64,000 bases of DNA from Leeuwenhoekiella polynyae. GTDB lineage: Bacteria; Bacteroidota; Bacteroidia; Flavobacteriales; Flavobacteriaceae. The stretch lies in the NCBI RefSeq assembly GCF_042683665.1, contig NZ_JBHUOO010000016.1. One strand, 5' to 3'. The notes under the pieces are model-generated. The model was not told where the DNA came from, ran no database searches, and saw only the letters and a program-made list of their open reading frames with translations. The position numbers and the translations under genes are program-made. Below are positions 35,081-43,985 of the stretch, piece after piece (position 1 is the stretch's first letter; the number at the start of each line of letters is the position of its first letter).

Positions 35081-37285
35081 TTATTCGGTTTTTGCGGTTG
35101 AAGTTTCGGCTCCGGTTTTAATCTTAATATCTGTTCCCAAGCGTTGCAGGTAGGCGATCAGCGCTACGATTTCGCGGTTGCGCATTTCAACAAAATCGGC
35201 TCCGTTTTGAGCAGCAGCCTTTTTATCGGATTCATAGGTTTTTGCAAAATCAGGATCGGCATACAGATTTTTCTCTATCGTTTCCCCCTGCTCGCTCATC
35301 CATTGCTGCGCGCGCTCGATGTCTGCTACGGTATACGGCACGCCCAGTTGTTGCATCGCCTTCATCTTATCTTCGGTTTTAGACTTGTCGAGTTCGTTGC
35401 GAATCAACCAACTGTATGAGGGCATAATGGAGCCGGCAGAAGTACTCTGCGGATCGTACATATGGTTGAGGTGCCAGTTGTCTGAGTATTTTCCGCCTAC
35501 GCGAAATAAATCAGGTCCGGTACGTTTACTACCCCATAAGAAGGGATGGTCGTAGACATACTCGCCAGACTTGGAGTACTCACCGTAGCGCTCTACTTCA
35601 CTGCGGAACGGTCTGATCATCTGCGAGTGACAGCCCACACAACCTTCCCGGATGTAGAGGTCACGGCCTTCAAGCTCCAGCGGAGTGTAGGGTTTTACCG
35701 TAGAAATTACCGGTACATAGTCATCTACAATCAAAGACGGAATGATCTGTACCATACCCCCAATAAGGATGGCGATGGTGGCAAAGATGGTAAGCTTCAC
35801 CGGGCGACGCTCCAGCCAGGTGTGATACCCTTCTTTTGTAGTACGCTTGCTGGTTACGGGAGTAAGCGGAGCAGCTTCAGCCAGTTCATCGGTCACTTGA
35901 CTTCCACTTCTTACGGTTTTAATGATGTTATACAGCATCACAAAAGCACCGGCGATATACAGCGAACCGCCTATAGCACGCATCCAGTACATTGGGATGA
36001 TTTCGGTCAAGGTCTCCAGGAAGTTTCCGTAAGTAAGCGTACCATCAGGATTGAATTGTTTCCACATAGAAGCCTGAACAAAACCGGCCACATACATCGG
36101 CAGGGCATACATGATGATTCCCAGGGTTCCTACCCAGAAATGCACGTTCGCCAATTTGGTAGACCACAATTGCGTCTTGAAGAGGCGCGGTACCAGCCAG
36201 TACACCATTCCAAAAGTGAGGAAGCCGTTCCAGGCTAAAGCACCTACGTGTACGTGTGCGATGATCCAGTCGCTGAAGTGGGCAATGGCATTTACATTTT
36301 TAAGCGAAAGCATGGGGCCTTCAAAAGTGGCCATCCCGTAACCGGTAATGGCAACTACCATAAATTTTAAAACCGGATCGGTACGAACTTTATCCCAGGC
36401 ACCACGCAGAGTAAGCAAGCCGTTGATCATACCCCCCCAGGAGGGCGCGATAAGCATAACCGAAAAGGCAACCCCCAGGTTTTGTGCCCAGCCGGGTAAT
36501 GCGGTATACAGCAGGTGGTGTGGCCCGGCCCAGATGTAGATAAAAATGAGCGACCAGAAGTGTACGATAGATAGGCGATACGAATACACCGGTCTGTTTG
36601 CCGCTTTAGGTACAAAATAATACATCAGCCCCAGGAATGGAGTCGTAAGGAAAAAGGCAACGGCGTTATGTCCGTACCACCATTGTACCAGCGCATCCTG
36701 CACCCCGGCATAAGCCGAATAACTCTTAAGTGCGCTCACAGGAATCTCAATACTGTTTACAATATGCAGCACCGCCACAGTCACAAAAGTGCCCAGGTAA
36801 AACCAGATAGCCACATACAGATGGCGCTGTCTGCGTTTAAGGATGGTACCGATGAGGTTGGCCCCAAAGGCTACCCATACCAATGCAATAGCGATATCTA
36901 TAGGCCACTCCAGTTCTGCATACTCTTTGGAGGTAGTATATCCCAGCGGCAGGGTGATAGCCGCAGCGACGATAATCGCCTGCCACCCCCAGAAGTTGAA
37001 GTTGCTCAGCCAGTCTTTCCACATACGGGCTTTAAGCAGACGCTGGGAAGAGTAGTACACCCCTGCGAAAATGGCGTTACCCACAAACGCAAAGATCACG
37101 GCATTGGTATGCAACGGCCGTAGACGTCCAAAGCTCAGCCAGGAGATCCCGTCTGTAACATTGGGGAATAAAAACATAAAGGCCAGCAGTAAGCCTACGC
37201 TCATCCCGATGAGCCCCCAAAACAGGGTGGCGATGATAAACTTTCTTACGATTTTGTTGTCGTAATAAAACTGTTCTGTTTGCAT
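35081..37285 (-). CDS. ccoNO: fused cbb3 oxidase subunits I and II (CcoN-CcoO)
   Basis: The product has 734 residues. Residues about 10-470 are the haem-copper oxidase subunit I with 12 helices. Conserved histidines are seen in RPLHTNAVIF, WWYGHNAVAF, GPHHLLYT and HVHVGAL, which bind the haems and CuB. After a short linker comes CcoO, with one anchor helix near 480-505 and a haem c site CVGCH at 549-553, followed by MIRPFRSE. The fusion of N and O is typical for Bacteroidota. It reduces oxygen to water at very low oxygen levels. ccoS lies 2 bp upstream and ccoQ 2 bp downstream. Confidence 0.96.
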   Translation of the reverse strand: MQTEQFYYDNKIVRKFIIATLFWGLIGMSVGLLLAFMFLFPNVTDGISWLSFGRLRPLHTNAVIFAFVGNAIFAGVYYSSQRLLKARMWKDWLSNFNFWGWQAIIVAAAITLPLGYTTSKEYAELEWPIDIAIALVWVAFGANLIGTILKRRQRHLYVAIWFYLGTFVTVAVLHIVNSIEIPVSALKSYSAYAGVQDALVQWWYGHNAVAFFLTTPFLGLMYYFVPKAANRPVYSYRLSIVHFWSLIFIYIWAGPHHLLYTALPGWAQNLGVAFSVMLIAPSWGGMINGLLTLRGAWDKVRTDPVLKFMVVAITGYGMATFEGPMLSLKNVNAIAHFSDWIIAHVHVGALAWNGFLTFGMVYWLVPRLFKTQLWSTKLANVHFWVGTLGIIMYALPMYVAGFVQASMWKQFNPDGTLTYGNFLETLTEIIPMYWMRAIGGSLYIAGAFVMLYNIIKTVRSGSQVTDELAEAAPLTPVTSKRTTKEGYHTWLERRPVKLTIFATIAILIGGMVQIIPSLIVDDYVPVISTVKPYTPLELEGRDLYIREGCVGCHSQMIRPFRSEVERYGEYSKSGEYVYDHPFLWGSKRTGPDLFRVGGKYSDNWHLNHMYDPQSTSAGSIMPSYSWLIRNELDKSKTEDKMKAMQQLGVPYTVADIERAQQWMSEQGETIEKNLYADPDFAKTYESDKKAAAQNGADFVEMRNREIVALIAYLQRLGTDIKIKTGAETSTAKTE

Positions 37286-37287
37286 AA

Positions 37288-37503
37288 TTACTTCGATTTG
37301 CGATCTGAATGATTGGTACTGGATTGTTGAGGTGGTTTTGCCGAAGACTTTTTGGTTTTTACCAGTTCGTCTTCAAAAAGCATGCGCACCGAAGGGGTAT
37401 AGGTGTCATCGTACTGCCCTTTGCGTACCGAAAAAATAAAGGCTGCAAAAAAGACTAACGCTACAACCACGCTTATCGCGAGAAGCATATAAATGATACT
37501 CAT
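37288..37503 (-). CDS. ccoS: cbb3 oxidase maturation protein CcoS
   Basis: The product has 71 residues: one N-terminal transmembrane helix (about 3-26), then FSVRKGQYDDTYTPSVRMLFED, close to the CcoS consensus (W/VRxGQFDD). The tail is basic and low in complexity. CcoS is needed for cofactor insertion into CcoN. It is the first gene of the structural operon. An FNR-like box lies 50 bp upstream. Confidence 0.9.
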   Translation of the reverse strand: MSIIYMLLAISVVVALVFFAAFIFSVRKGQYDDTYTPSVRMLFEDELVKTKKSSAKPPQQSSTNHSDRKSK

Positions 37504-37522
37504 ACCTACCTGAATTATGGTG

Positions 37523-37566
37523 TAAAATTACCGATGCACAGTTCCTTAAAAGATGACATAAATCAG
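37523..37566 (-). promoter_or_regulatory. FNR-like box and -7 element of the cco structural operon
   Basis: On the minus strand, CTGATTTATGTCAT (37566-37553) fits the palindrome TGAY-N4-GTCA. It is followed by TAATTTTA (37530-37523), a near-match to TAnnTTTG. The box centre is 36.5 bp from the end of the -7 element, exactly as at 28155-28198. The box overlaps the ccoI stop codon, so ccoS-ccoNO has its own promoter. Confidence 0.65.
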
Positions 37567-39995
37567 CTTTTGAAATTCTTTTCATTTTTTTCTACAGCCT
37601 GCAGTTTGCTTCCGTAATAGTGGGTGCAAAGTGTGGTGAAGGCCACAATACTTATGGAACTCAACGGCATCAAAATGGCGGCATAAACCGGTTTTAGATT
37701 GCCACTTACGGCCAGCGCGATGCCTGCCACATTGTAAAGCAGCGAAAAAGCAAAGCTCCATTTGATGATCTGCCGTCCCTTTTTAGCCAGCCGGATAAAG
37801 GCGGGCAATTGCTCAAAACGGGAAGCATCGAGAATACCGTCACAGGCCGGTGAAAAGACATTCACATTTTCAGAAATGGCGATGCCTACATCGCTTTGTG
37901 CCAAAGCTCCGCTGTCGTTAAGTCCGTCGCCCAGCATCATCACTTTTTTACCCTCTTGCTGCAGCTTTTTGATAAACTCGAGTTTGTCTTTGGGCTTTTG
38001 ATCAAAATGCATCTCGACGGGCATCCCAAGCAATTGGTTCAATTGGGGTGCTTCGCGGTTATTATCTCCGGAAAGAATAAGGAGTTCGGCATCGGGGTTT
38101 AAAGCTTCGAAAACAGGTTTTAAAGCTTTACGATACGTGCTTTGAAAGCTGTAATAGCCTTTATAGCCGTTTTCTGTAGCGATGTGCACACTGGTGAGAA
38201 GGTCAGTGGGTGGTTCTGCATCTGGGGGAAGCTGATTGACAAATGCATACGAACCCACGCGTATCTGTTGCTTCCGCTTAGTACTGGTGATGCCCTGACC
38301 CGGTTGTTCTTCAAAATGATCTAAAGTCTGAATGTCATAGTCCTGCAACAAAGCATAAAGGCTTCTGCTTAGCGGATGATTTGATGCCCGAAGGGTACTG
38401 GTGAGCAGGGACTCTTCCCGTTCGGTAAGACTCTGACCGGTATAGCGAATACGTTCTTTAGAAGTGGTGGTCAGCGTGCCGGTCTTATCGAAAACCAGGG
38501 TATCGATCTCGGCAAGTTGCTCGAGAACCCCGGCATCTTTTAAGTAGAATTTGTTTTTGCCGGTAATGCGCAACAGGTTACCCAGTGTAAAGGGAGCAGA
38601 CAGTGCCAGCGCACAGGGACAGGCCACGATGAGCACGGCCGTAAAGACATTCAGTATTTTTGAAGAGTCTATAAACCACCAGCAAAGTGCAGCTGCCAGG
38701 GAAATGCTTAATATACCCAGAGTAAACTGTTTGCTTATTTTTGAAGTGAGCGATTGGAGTTCGTTCTGATGTTTTTTCTGGAAGACCTCATTACTCCACA
38801 GCTGGGTAAGGTAGCTTTGTTCTACGGCTTTGGTTACACTTAATTCGATGATACCACCCTGTTGCATCCCTCCTGCATACAGCATACTCCCGGGTTTTTT
38901 GGCCACCGGTTCTGCTTCGCCTGTTACAAAACTGTAATCGATAAGTCCGTGCCCGTTGATCAGGACCCCATCAACCGGAATGAGTTCGCCATTGCGAATG
39001 AGGATGCGGTCTTTGGGTTTGATCTGGTAAACGGGAATTTGCACTTCACGGCTGCTTGCATCGGGTGAGACTGAAGGTTCAACTCGCGTAATCGCGATGG
39101 GAAAATAGGATTTGTAATCGCGCTCAAAAGACAGGTAGGCATAGGTTTTTTGCTGAAAGAATTTCCCCAGCAATAAGAAAAAAACCAGTCCCGCCAGGCT
39201 GTCAAAAAAGCCGGTTCCCGTATTGGAAATCACTTCATAGCATGAGCGTATAAAAAGCACCAGAATGCCCAGAGCAATGGGCACATCGATGTTGAGCATC
39301 TTCGAGCGTAGAGACCTCCAGGCGGAAAGCATATAATCCCGGGCTGAGTAAAACACCACCGGAAGCGAAAACAGCAACATGAGGGCTCTAAAAACCGGTT
39401 TATAACGGTCTAGCCAAAATTCTTCTACTTCAAAATATTCGGGGAAAGAGAGAAACATAATATTCCCGAAGGCAAAGCCTGCGATACCCAGTTTGTAAAT
39501 GAGTGAGCGGTCTGTTCTGCGCTCTTTTTTGTCAAAGTCATCAAGCGAAATCACCGGTTCGTAACCCAACATACACAGCAGTTCAACTACCTGCCTGAGG
39601 CTTAGGGTATCAGCATTAAAGGTGATCCTGACTGTTTTTTCGGGAAAATTAACCTGCGTATTGGTGATTTCGGGTCGTAGTTTGTTGAGGTTTTCGAGCA
39701 CCCAGATACAAGAACTGCAATGAATAGCCGGAATGGTAAACGAGACGATTTGCGTAGCCTGTTCGTCAAAATCAAGCAGTTTGGCCTTGATTTCGGGGTT
39801 GTCGAGAAAATCAAATCTGCCCTTAATCTCCTTTGGGGAGGTACCGGGATTAGCATCTAGATCGTAGTAATACGACAGATCATTATCTTGTAAAATATCA
39901 TAAACTGTTTTACAGCCGTTGCAACAAAACGCCTTGCCTCTGTGTGGGAATGTGCCGTTTGTACACGGGTCACCACAATGATAACACTTGTTCAT
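37563..39995 (-). CDS. ccoI: cation-translocating P1B-type ATPase CcoI (copper for cbb3 oxidase)
   Basis: The product has 810 residues. A Cys-rich N-terminal domain (Cys4, 7, 11, 24, 25, 28) is followed by a heavy-metal-associated domain with IHCSSCIWVL. Eight hydrophobic segments, the membrane metal motif ACPCALAL, the actuator motif TGEAEP, the phosphorylation motif DKTGTLT and MLGDGLNDSGAL are all present. These mark a complete copper-exporting ATPase of the FixI/CcoI group, which supplies copper to the periplasmic side for CuB assembly. It is divergent from the Crp/Fnr gene, and the shared 100-bp gap carries a perfect FNR-like palindrome. ccoS starts 59 bp after its stop codon with its own box. 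Confidence 0.95.
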   Translation of the reverse strand: MNKCYHCGDPCTNGTFPHRGKAFCCNGCKTVYDILQDNDLSYYYDLDANPGTSPKEIKGRFDFLDNPEIKAKLLDFDEQATQIVSFTIPAIHCSSCIWVLENLNKLRPEITNTQVNFPEKTVRITFNADTLSLRQVVELLCMLGYEPVISLDDFDKKERRTDRSLIYKLGIAGFAFGNIMFLSFPEYFEVEEFWLDRYKPVFRALMLLFSLPVVFYSARDYMLSAWRSLRSKMLNIDVPIALGILVLFIRSCYEVISNTGTGFFDSLAGLVFFLLLGKFFQQKTYAYLSFERDYKSYFPIAITRVEPSVSPDASSREVQIPVYQIKPKDRILIRNGELIPVDGVLINGHGLIDYSFVTGEAEPVAKKPGSMLYAGGMQQGGIIELSVTKAVEQSYLTQLWSNEVFQKKHQNELQSLTSKISKQFTLGILSISLAAALCWWFIDSSKILNVFTAVLIVACPCALALSAPFTLGNLLRITGKNKFYLKDAGVLEQLAEIDTLVFDKTGTLTTTSKERIRYTGQSLTEREESLLTSTLRASNHPLSRSLYALLQDYDIQTLDHFEEQPGQGITSTKRKQQIRVGSYAFVNQLPPDAEPPTDLLTSVHIATENGYKGYYSFQSTYRKALKPVFEALNPDAELLILSGDNNREAPQLNQLLGMPVEMHFDQKPKDKLEFIKKLQQEGKKVMMLGDGLNDSGALAQSDVGIAISENVNVFSPACDGILDASRFEQLPAFIRLAKKGRQIIKWSFAFSLLYNVAGIALAVSGNLKPVYAAILMPLSSISIVAFTTLCTHYYGSKLQAVEKNEKNFKS

Positions 39996-40054
39996 TGTAC
40001 TCTAATTTGCTTAAATACCTGATGCAAAGGACTGAAAGCGATATTGGATAAAAG

Positions 40055-40094
40055 ATGACTTTTGTCAGTTGACCAAAAAATTATGCTAATTTTG
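40055..40094. promoter_or_regulatory. shared FNR-like box between ccoI and fnr, with fnr -7 element
   Basis: ATGACTTTTGTCAG (40055-40068) is a perfect TGAC-N4-GTCA palindrome. Towards fnr, TAATTTTG (40087-40094) is a perfect TAnnTTTG element that would start RNA at or within a few bases of the ATG at 40099. Towards ccoI the best candidate is GTCCTTTG ending at 40025, 36.5 bp from the box centre. Confidence 0.65.
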
Positions 40095-40098
40095 AAGT

Positions 40099-40800
40099 AT
40101 GGCAGAACACGAAGAATCCCGGTGTGAAAATTGTATTATCAGAGAATTGAATTCACTTAAAGCACTTAAGAAAGAAGAGCTTAAGGCGATTTCTGATAGT
40201 AAGGTTTCACGCCGCATAAAAAAGGGGGAAGCACTTTTTAAGGAAGGAGAAAAACTTGGTGGTGTTTATTGTGTGCGGGGTGGCGTTTCTAAACTGTCAA
40301 AAATAAGTGATAACGGGAAAGACCAGATCGTAAAGATTGCTTCTAAAGGTGAAGTGATGGGACAACGTTCTATGATTTCTGAAGAAGCGACAAATCTGAG
40401 TGCCGTTGCGCTTAACGATATGGAGGTGTGTTTTATTCCTAAAGATCAAATTACCGATCGTATTCAAGATAACCCTGCATTTACACAAGCTATTTTAAAG
40501 CATATGGCTCATGAACTTAAAATCGCCGATGACTTTATCGTGAATATGGCTCAGAAAACAGTCAATCAGCGTCTTGCCGAGGTACTCCTTTATCTGAGCA
40601 CGACCTTTGGTACTGATGATGAGGGTTATTTAGCGCTCATACTTTCCCGAGCAGATATCGCCGATGTGGTAGGTACTGCGACCGAATTGTGTATACGCAC
40701 GCTGGCTAAATTTAAAAAGCAAGGTCTTATAGAGACTAAAGGTAAACGAATCAAAGTTTTGGATCATTCTGGTCTGGAGAAGCTTAAAGACGGATTTTAG
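40099..40800 (+). CDS. Crp/Fnr-family transcriptional regulator
   Basis: The product has 233 residues. A cyclic-nucleotide-binding-type beta-roll spans about 25-130 (GVYCVRGGVSKLSK, KGEVMGQRSMI), then a dimer helix, and a winged HTH at about 155-225 with SRADIADVVGTATELCIRTL. In the recognition helix Glu196 and Arg200 match the Glu and Arg that Fnr and Crp use to read GA/TC. The Fnr Ser212 position is Ile199. Cysteines are 9, 12, 58, 111 and 198; Cys9 and Cys12 form a CENC pair, so an Fe-S cluster is possible but the classic Fnr spacing is absent. It sits beside the cco genes and is their likely oxygen-responsive activator. Confidence 0.9.
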   Translation: MAEHEESRCENCIIRELNSLKALKKEELKAISDSKVSRRIKKGEALFKEGEKLGGVYCVRGGVSKLSKISDNGKDQIVKIASKGEVMGQRSMISEEATNLSAVALNDMEVCFIPKDQITDRIQDNPAFTQAILKHMAHELKIADDFIVNMAQKTVNQRLAEVLLYLSTTFGTDDEGYLALILSRADIADVVGTATELCIRTLAKFKKQGLIETKGKRIKVLDHSGLEKLKDGF

Positions 40801-40805
40801 TAAAG

Positions 40806-42743
40806 CTATTCGTTAATAGGAGCTAAGCCTTCGGTGGTCATTTGCACACGTTTTAAACTTCCATCTTCATTGTATATCAACTTGTCAATACATACCGATC
40901 TGCTGTAGCTCCCTCCATCTGTCTGAATACCGCCGTTGTGGTAGATAAAATACCAGTCATCTTTAAATTCAACAATGCTTTGATGGTTGGTATTGCTGTT
41001 TCCGGCTAGTTCATTTAGGATTCCACCGTAGGTATAAGGCCCATCGACCGCGTTTGCCGTGGCATAGGCGATTTTTTCAGGAAAACCGGTGGCGTAGGTT
41101 AAATAGTAGGTGCCGTCTTTTTCATGCACCCAGGGAGCTTCGGTAAAGTCAAGGCCTTCAAAATCTATTTTTTTGATTTCACCGTCAATCTCAATCATAT
41201 TGTCTTTCAACTTTGCGTAATAGCAAACCCCGTTGCCCCAGAAAATCCAGGGCTGGTCGTCTTTGTCTATAAAAATTGCGGGATCAATACAAGTCCAGTT
41301 ATGAGAAGAGGCAAAACAATCTTCATTGGTTAAAAGCGGTTTCCCCAAAGCATCTTTATAAGGACCCTGTGGCTGATCGGCCACTGCAACGCCTATCCCG
41401 TTCCAGTTGGTGCTGATGTACCAGTAGTATTTGCCGTTTCTTTTGGCTACGTGCCCGGCATACGCATCACCACTGGTTGCCCAGGTGAAGTCGGTAATTT
41501 TTAGGGGAACCGGATGCTCGGTCCAGTTCTGAGTATCAGTGGTTGAAAACACCAGCCAGTCCTTCATTTTATAGCCTTTTTGTCCACCTTCATAATCGTG
41601 ACCGGTAAACAGCCATAAGGTGTCATTTTCTACTAATGCCGCCGGGTCTGCAGTGTATTTGTGCGTAATTATGGGATTTCCTGTTGATTGGAACGGAAAG
41701 GTTCCGTCTGCTTCGGTTAATAGCGCTTGAGGAACGCCGCCCCATGTTGCATTCAGGCGTTTGGCTTCTTCTTTGGTGATGCTGATCACACTGCCGTGGC
41801 GTGGGAAAAAGTCTTTGGTAAAGGACTCGGTTTCCGTAGTGAAGTTGTACAAATCGGTACTGCGTTGAAACTCATAACGCCCGCTGGAATACAGGTCATA
41901 CATAAGGATGTACTCGTCTTTGTTATTCAACTTAAAAACCGAACTTCCTTCAACCGTGGTATTTTGGTCGGCATAGGCATCCAGATAATCGAAGCGTTCT
42001 TCATAGGGTCCTAAAAGCTTTTTACTCGTAGCCTGCTTGATTCCATTTTGAATTTCTTTGCCGTTTTCGTCTTTAGTATTTCCTTTATAAAACAAATGGT
42101 ACAGACCGTCTTTAAAGATAATGTCACCGTCTATAGCCCCGTCTTTGGCACTGTAAAGCAGTTTTGGAGTAGATTCAAAAGCTGTAAAGTCTTTGTTGGC
42201 ATAGGCCGCATAAAAGTCAAGCTTCAGGTTGTCGTAGGAGCGCACTGTAAAATAGACGAGGTATTTCTTCTTTTTAGTATCGTAAAAAGTCTGTGGAGCC
42301 CAAACCCATTTATTATTTTTAAATTTTTCGGGGTAAGTTTCTTCGAGATTAATCGCGGAAGATTTCCAATTGATCAAATCATCAGAATGCATTAAAACTA
42401 TTCCCGGATTATAATCCCAGCCATTTTTACGCGTGTACATATCGGTTGCAACCATATAGAAACCATCCTTTTTACCACCACGTAAAATATGTGGATCGCG
42501 AACCCCGCCGGTACTGGATATTTCAGCAGAAGAAACGATAGGTTTATTTCCGTTTAAGGCTTTCCAGTGTATGGCATCATCACTTACAGCAAAGCGTACT
42601 TGCTCTTGTTGGTCTCCGTCACCCTTACCCTCAAAATAGGCGAACAGGTAGCCGTCCATTTTTGGGTTTTGGCCAAACATAAGATTTAAGGAAAGACTTA
42701 AAAAAAGAAATAATGTGGTTGTTCTAAAGGTTTTCATATCCAA
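40806..42743 (-). CDS. secreted protein with two tandem GH43-like propeller domains
   Basis: The product has 645 residues with a signal peptide ending LMFGQ. The N-terminal half (about 28-330) has GGVRDPHIL (Asp83), AIDGDIIF and TVEGSSVF. The C-terminal half (about 345-645) has TADPAALV, CIDPAIFI and FTEAPWVHEKDG. Each set fits the Asp/Asp/Glu triad of family 43, so both propellers could be active. Substrates are probably arabinan- or xylan-like glycans. The upstream gene, 5 bp away, encodes a lipoprotein similar to the first half. The two genes form an operon. Fusion of two GH43 domains in one chain is known but not common. Confidence 0.8.
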   Translation of the reverse strand: MDMKTFRTTTLFLFLSLSLNLMFGQNPKMDGYLFAYFEGKGDGDQQEQVRFAVSDDAIHWKALNGNKPIVSSAEISSTGGVRDPHILRGGKKDGFYMVATDMYTRKNGWDYNPGIVLMHSDDLINWKSSAINLEETYPEKFKNNKWVWAPQTFYDTKKKKYLVYFTVRSYDNLKLDFYAAYANKDFTAFESTPKLLYSAKDGAIDGDIIFKDGLYHLFYKGNTKDENGKEIQNGIKQATSKKLLGPYEERFDYLDAYADQNTTVEGSSVFKLNNKDEYILMYDLYSSGRYEFQRSTDLYNFTTETESFTKDFFPRHGSVISITKEEAKRLNATWGGVPQALLTEADGTFPFQSTGNPIITHKYTADPAALVENDTLWLFTGHDYEGGQKGYKMKDWLVFSTTDTQNWTEHPVPLKITDFTWATSGDAYAGHVAKRNGKYYWYISTNWNGIGVAVADQPQGPYKDALGKPLLTNEDCFASSHNWTCIDPAIFIDKDDQPWIFWGNGVCYYAKLKDNMIEIDGEIKKIDFEGLDFTEAPWVHEKDGTYYLTYATGFPEKIAYATANAVDGPYTYGGILNELAGNSNTNHQSIVEFKDDWYFIYHNGGIQTDGGSYSRSVCIDKLIYNEDGSLKRVQMTTEGLAPINE

Positions 42744-42748
42744 TTCAG

Positions 42749-43825
42749 TTAGAAATTTAAATCCATTGAGTAGTGAGCAGCCAGATTTTTGGCTTCTCTC
42801 TGACTTAGGGTAATCACTGCACCGTGTTTAGGCGAAGTGAAATTGGTTGTTTTCATCACGCCTTCGTTAAAATGTCCCAGATTCTTAAAGGTTTTAAAAT
42901 CGGTTGTTTCTAAAAATCCAAAATTGTGCGGATTGATGCTGAAAATATCATACATCAAGACCCATTTATCTTCGCCGATGCGCTTCCAGACATTGGGGGC
43001 TTCGCACGAACCCGGTTCCTGATCGATCCATTCCGCATCATACGTATAACCGCCATTGGCGTGATCTGAAAATGCCAGCTTAATTCCACCGGGATTTTCC
43101 TGAGCGACGTAGGTCATCACATAGCGCCCATCTTCCAGTGGGGCGATATCTGCATCCAAGACCTGCACTTCAGGATTGGGATAGGTAAATAGCAATTTGG
43201 GTTTGGTGACGATTTCCGTAAAGTCATCATTGGTATACGCATAATACATTTTGGTAAGACCGTGGCCCAATCGCATGGTGAAATACACCATCATTTTAGC
43301 TGCTTTGGGATCGTAAATGGTCTGCGGAGCCCAGGCACAACCAATGTTTTTCAGCTCGGGAAAATGCTCATCAAAAAGAAAATTGCTGTGCGTCCAGTTG
43401 ATCAAATCATAAGATTTCATCAATACAAAGCCGCGGTTGTTTCCCCAGTCGTATGCGTCCTGAGGTCTTTCCCATGTGGTCTCGCGATAGCCTTTTTGTT
43501 TAGCGAAAATATGCAGGTCGGTCATCGCGACATAAAAAGCACCATCGGGACCGCGGGTGATGTGCGGATCGCGTATGCCTCTTTGGCTCGCAATGGTATC
43601 TCCGGCAACCACAGGTTTACCCGCATTTACATCAGTAAACGTATAACCATCTGTACTTAAAGCCAGATGCAGACTGTGATCATCGTCTTTAAAGTAAGTC
43701 ATCAGATAGGCACTCCTGCTCGATTCTGAGTCTTTAACGGCTTGGTTTTTAATGCTGTTGCAATTGGCTAAAAGAAGTGCTAAAACCGTTAGAGCAAAGA
43801 AATTATTTCTAAAAAGGAATACCAT
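42749..43825 (-). CDS. GH43-like lipoprotein
   Basis: The product has 358 residues. The signal ends LLLANC, giving a lipidated Cys22. The domain carries QRGIRDPHITRGPDGAFYVA (Asp of the base), VLDADIAPLEDGRYV (second Asp) and SCEAPNVWKR (Glu), arranged as in the N-terminal half of the next gene. The two proteins also share GFVLMKSYDLINW and CAWAPQTIYD, so they are paralogues. It is the first gene of the pair and has a 14-bp perfect palindrome about 100 bp upstream. Hydrolysis of arabinose- or galactose-bearing glycans at the cell surface is likely, without clear specificity. Confidence 0.78.
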   Translation of the reverse strand: MVFLFRNNFFALTVLALLLANCNSIKNQAVKDSESSRSAYLMTYFKDDDHSLHLALSTDGYTFTDVNAGKPVVAGDTIASQRGIRDPHITRGPDGAFYVAMTDLHIFAKQKGYRETTWERPQDAYDWGNNRGFVLMKSYDLINWTHSNFLFDEHFPELKNIGCAWAPQTIYDPKAAKMMVYFTMRLGHGLTKMYYAYTNDDFTEIVTKPKLLFTYPNPEVQVLDADIAPLEDGRYVMTYVAQENPGGIKLAFSDHANGGYTYDAEWIDQEPGSCEAPNVWKRIGEDKWVLMYDIFSINPHNFGFLETTDFKTFKNLGHFNEGVMKTTNFTSPKHGAVITLSQREAKNLAAHYSMDLNF

Positions 43826-43926
43826 AAATACGAAAGGTTAATAGGATTATTCAAAGCCTTATACTTTAAATAAATAATAAATGTAAATAAAACATTTATA
43901 ACTAAAAAACCTATTTTATAAAGCAG

Positions 43927-43940
43927 CTGAAATATTTCAG
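43927..43940. promoter_or_regulatory. perfect 14-bp palindrome upstream of the GH43 pair
   Basis: CTGAAATATTTCAG is fully self-complementary. A second inverted repeat, AAATGT-N7-ACATTT, lies at 43879-43897. Both are in the 160-bp gap before the lipoprotein GH43 gene and could be regulator sites. No regulator gene is adjacent. Confidence 0.35.
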
Positions 43941-43985
43941 ATCAACGGTATGTATTTTATTGGAAAGGAAACCTGTTTGAGTTAA

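Noticed and set aside
36427..37265. Several plus-strand frames opposite the ccoNO gene
   Set aside because: They lie fully inside the well-identified oxidase gene and show no independent features.
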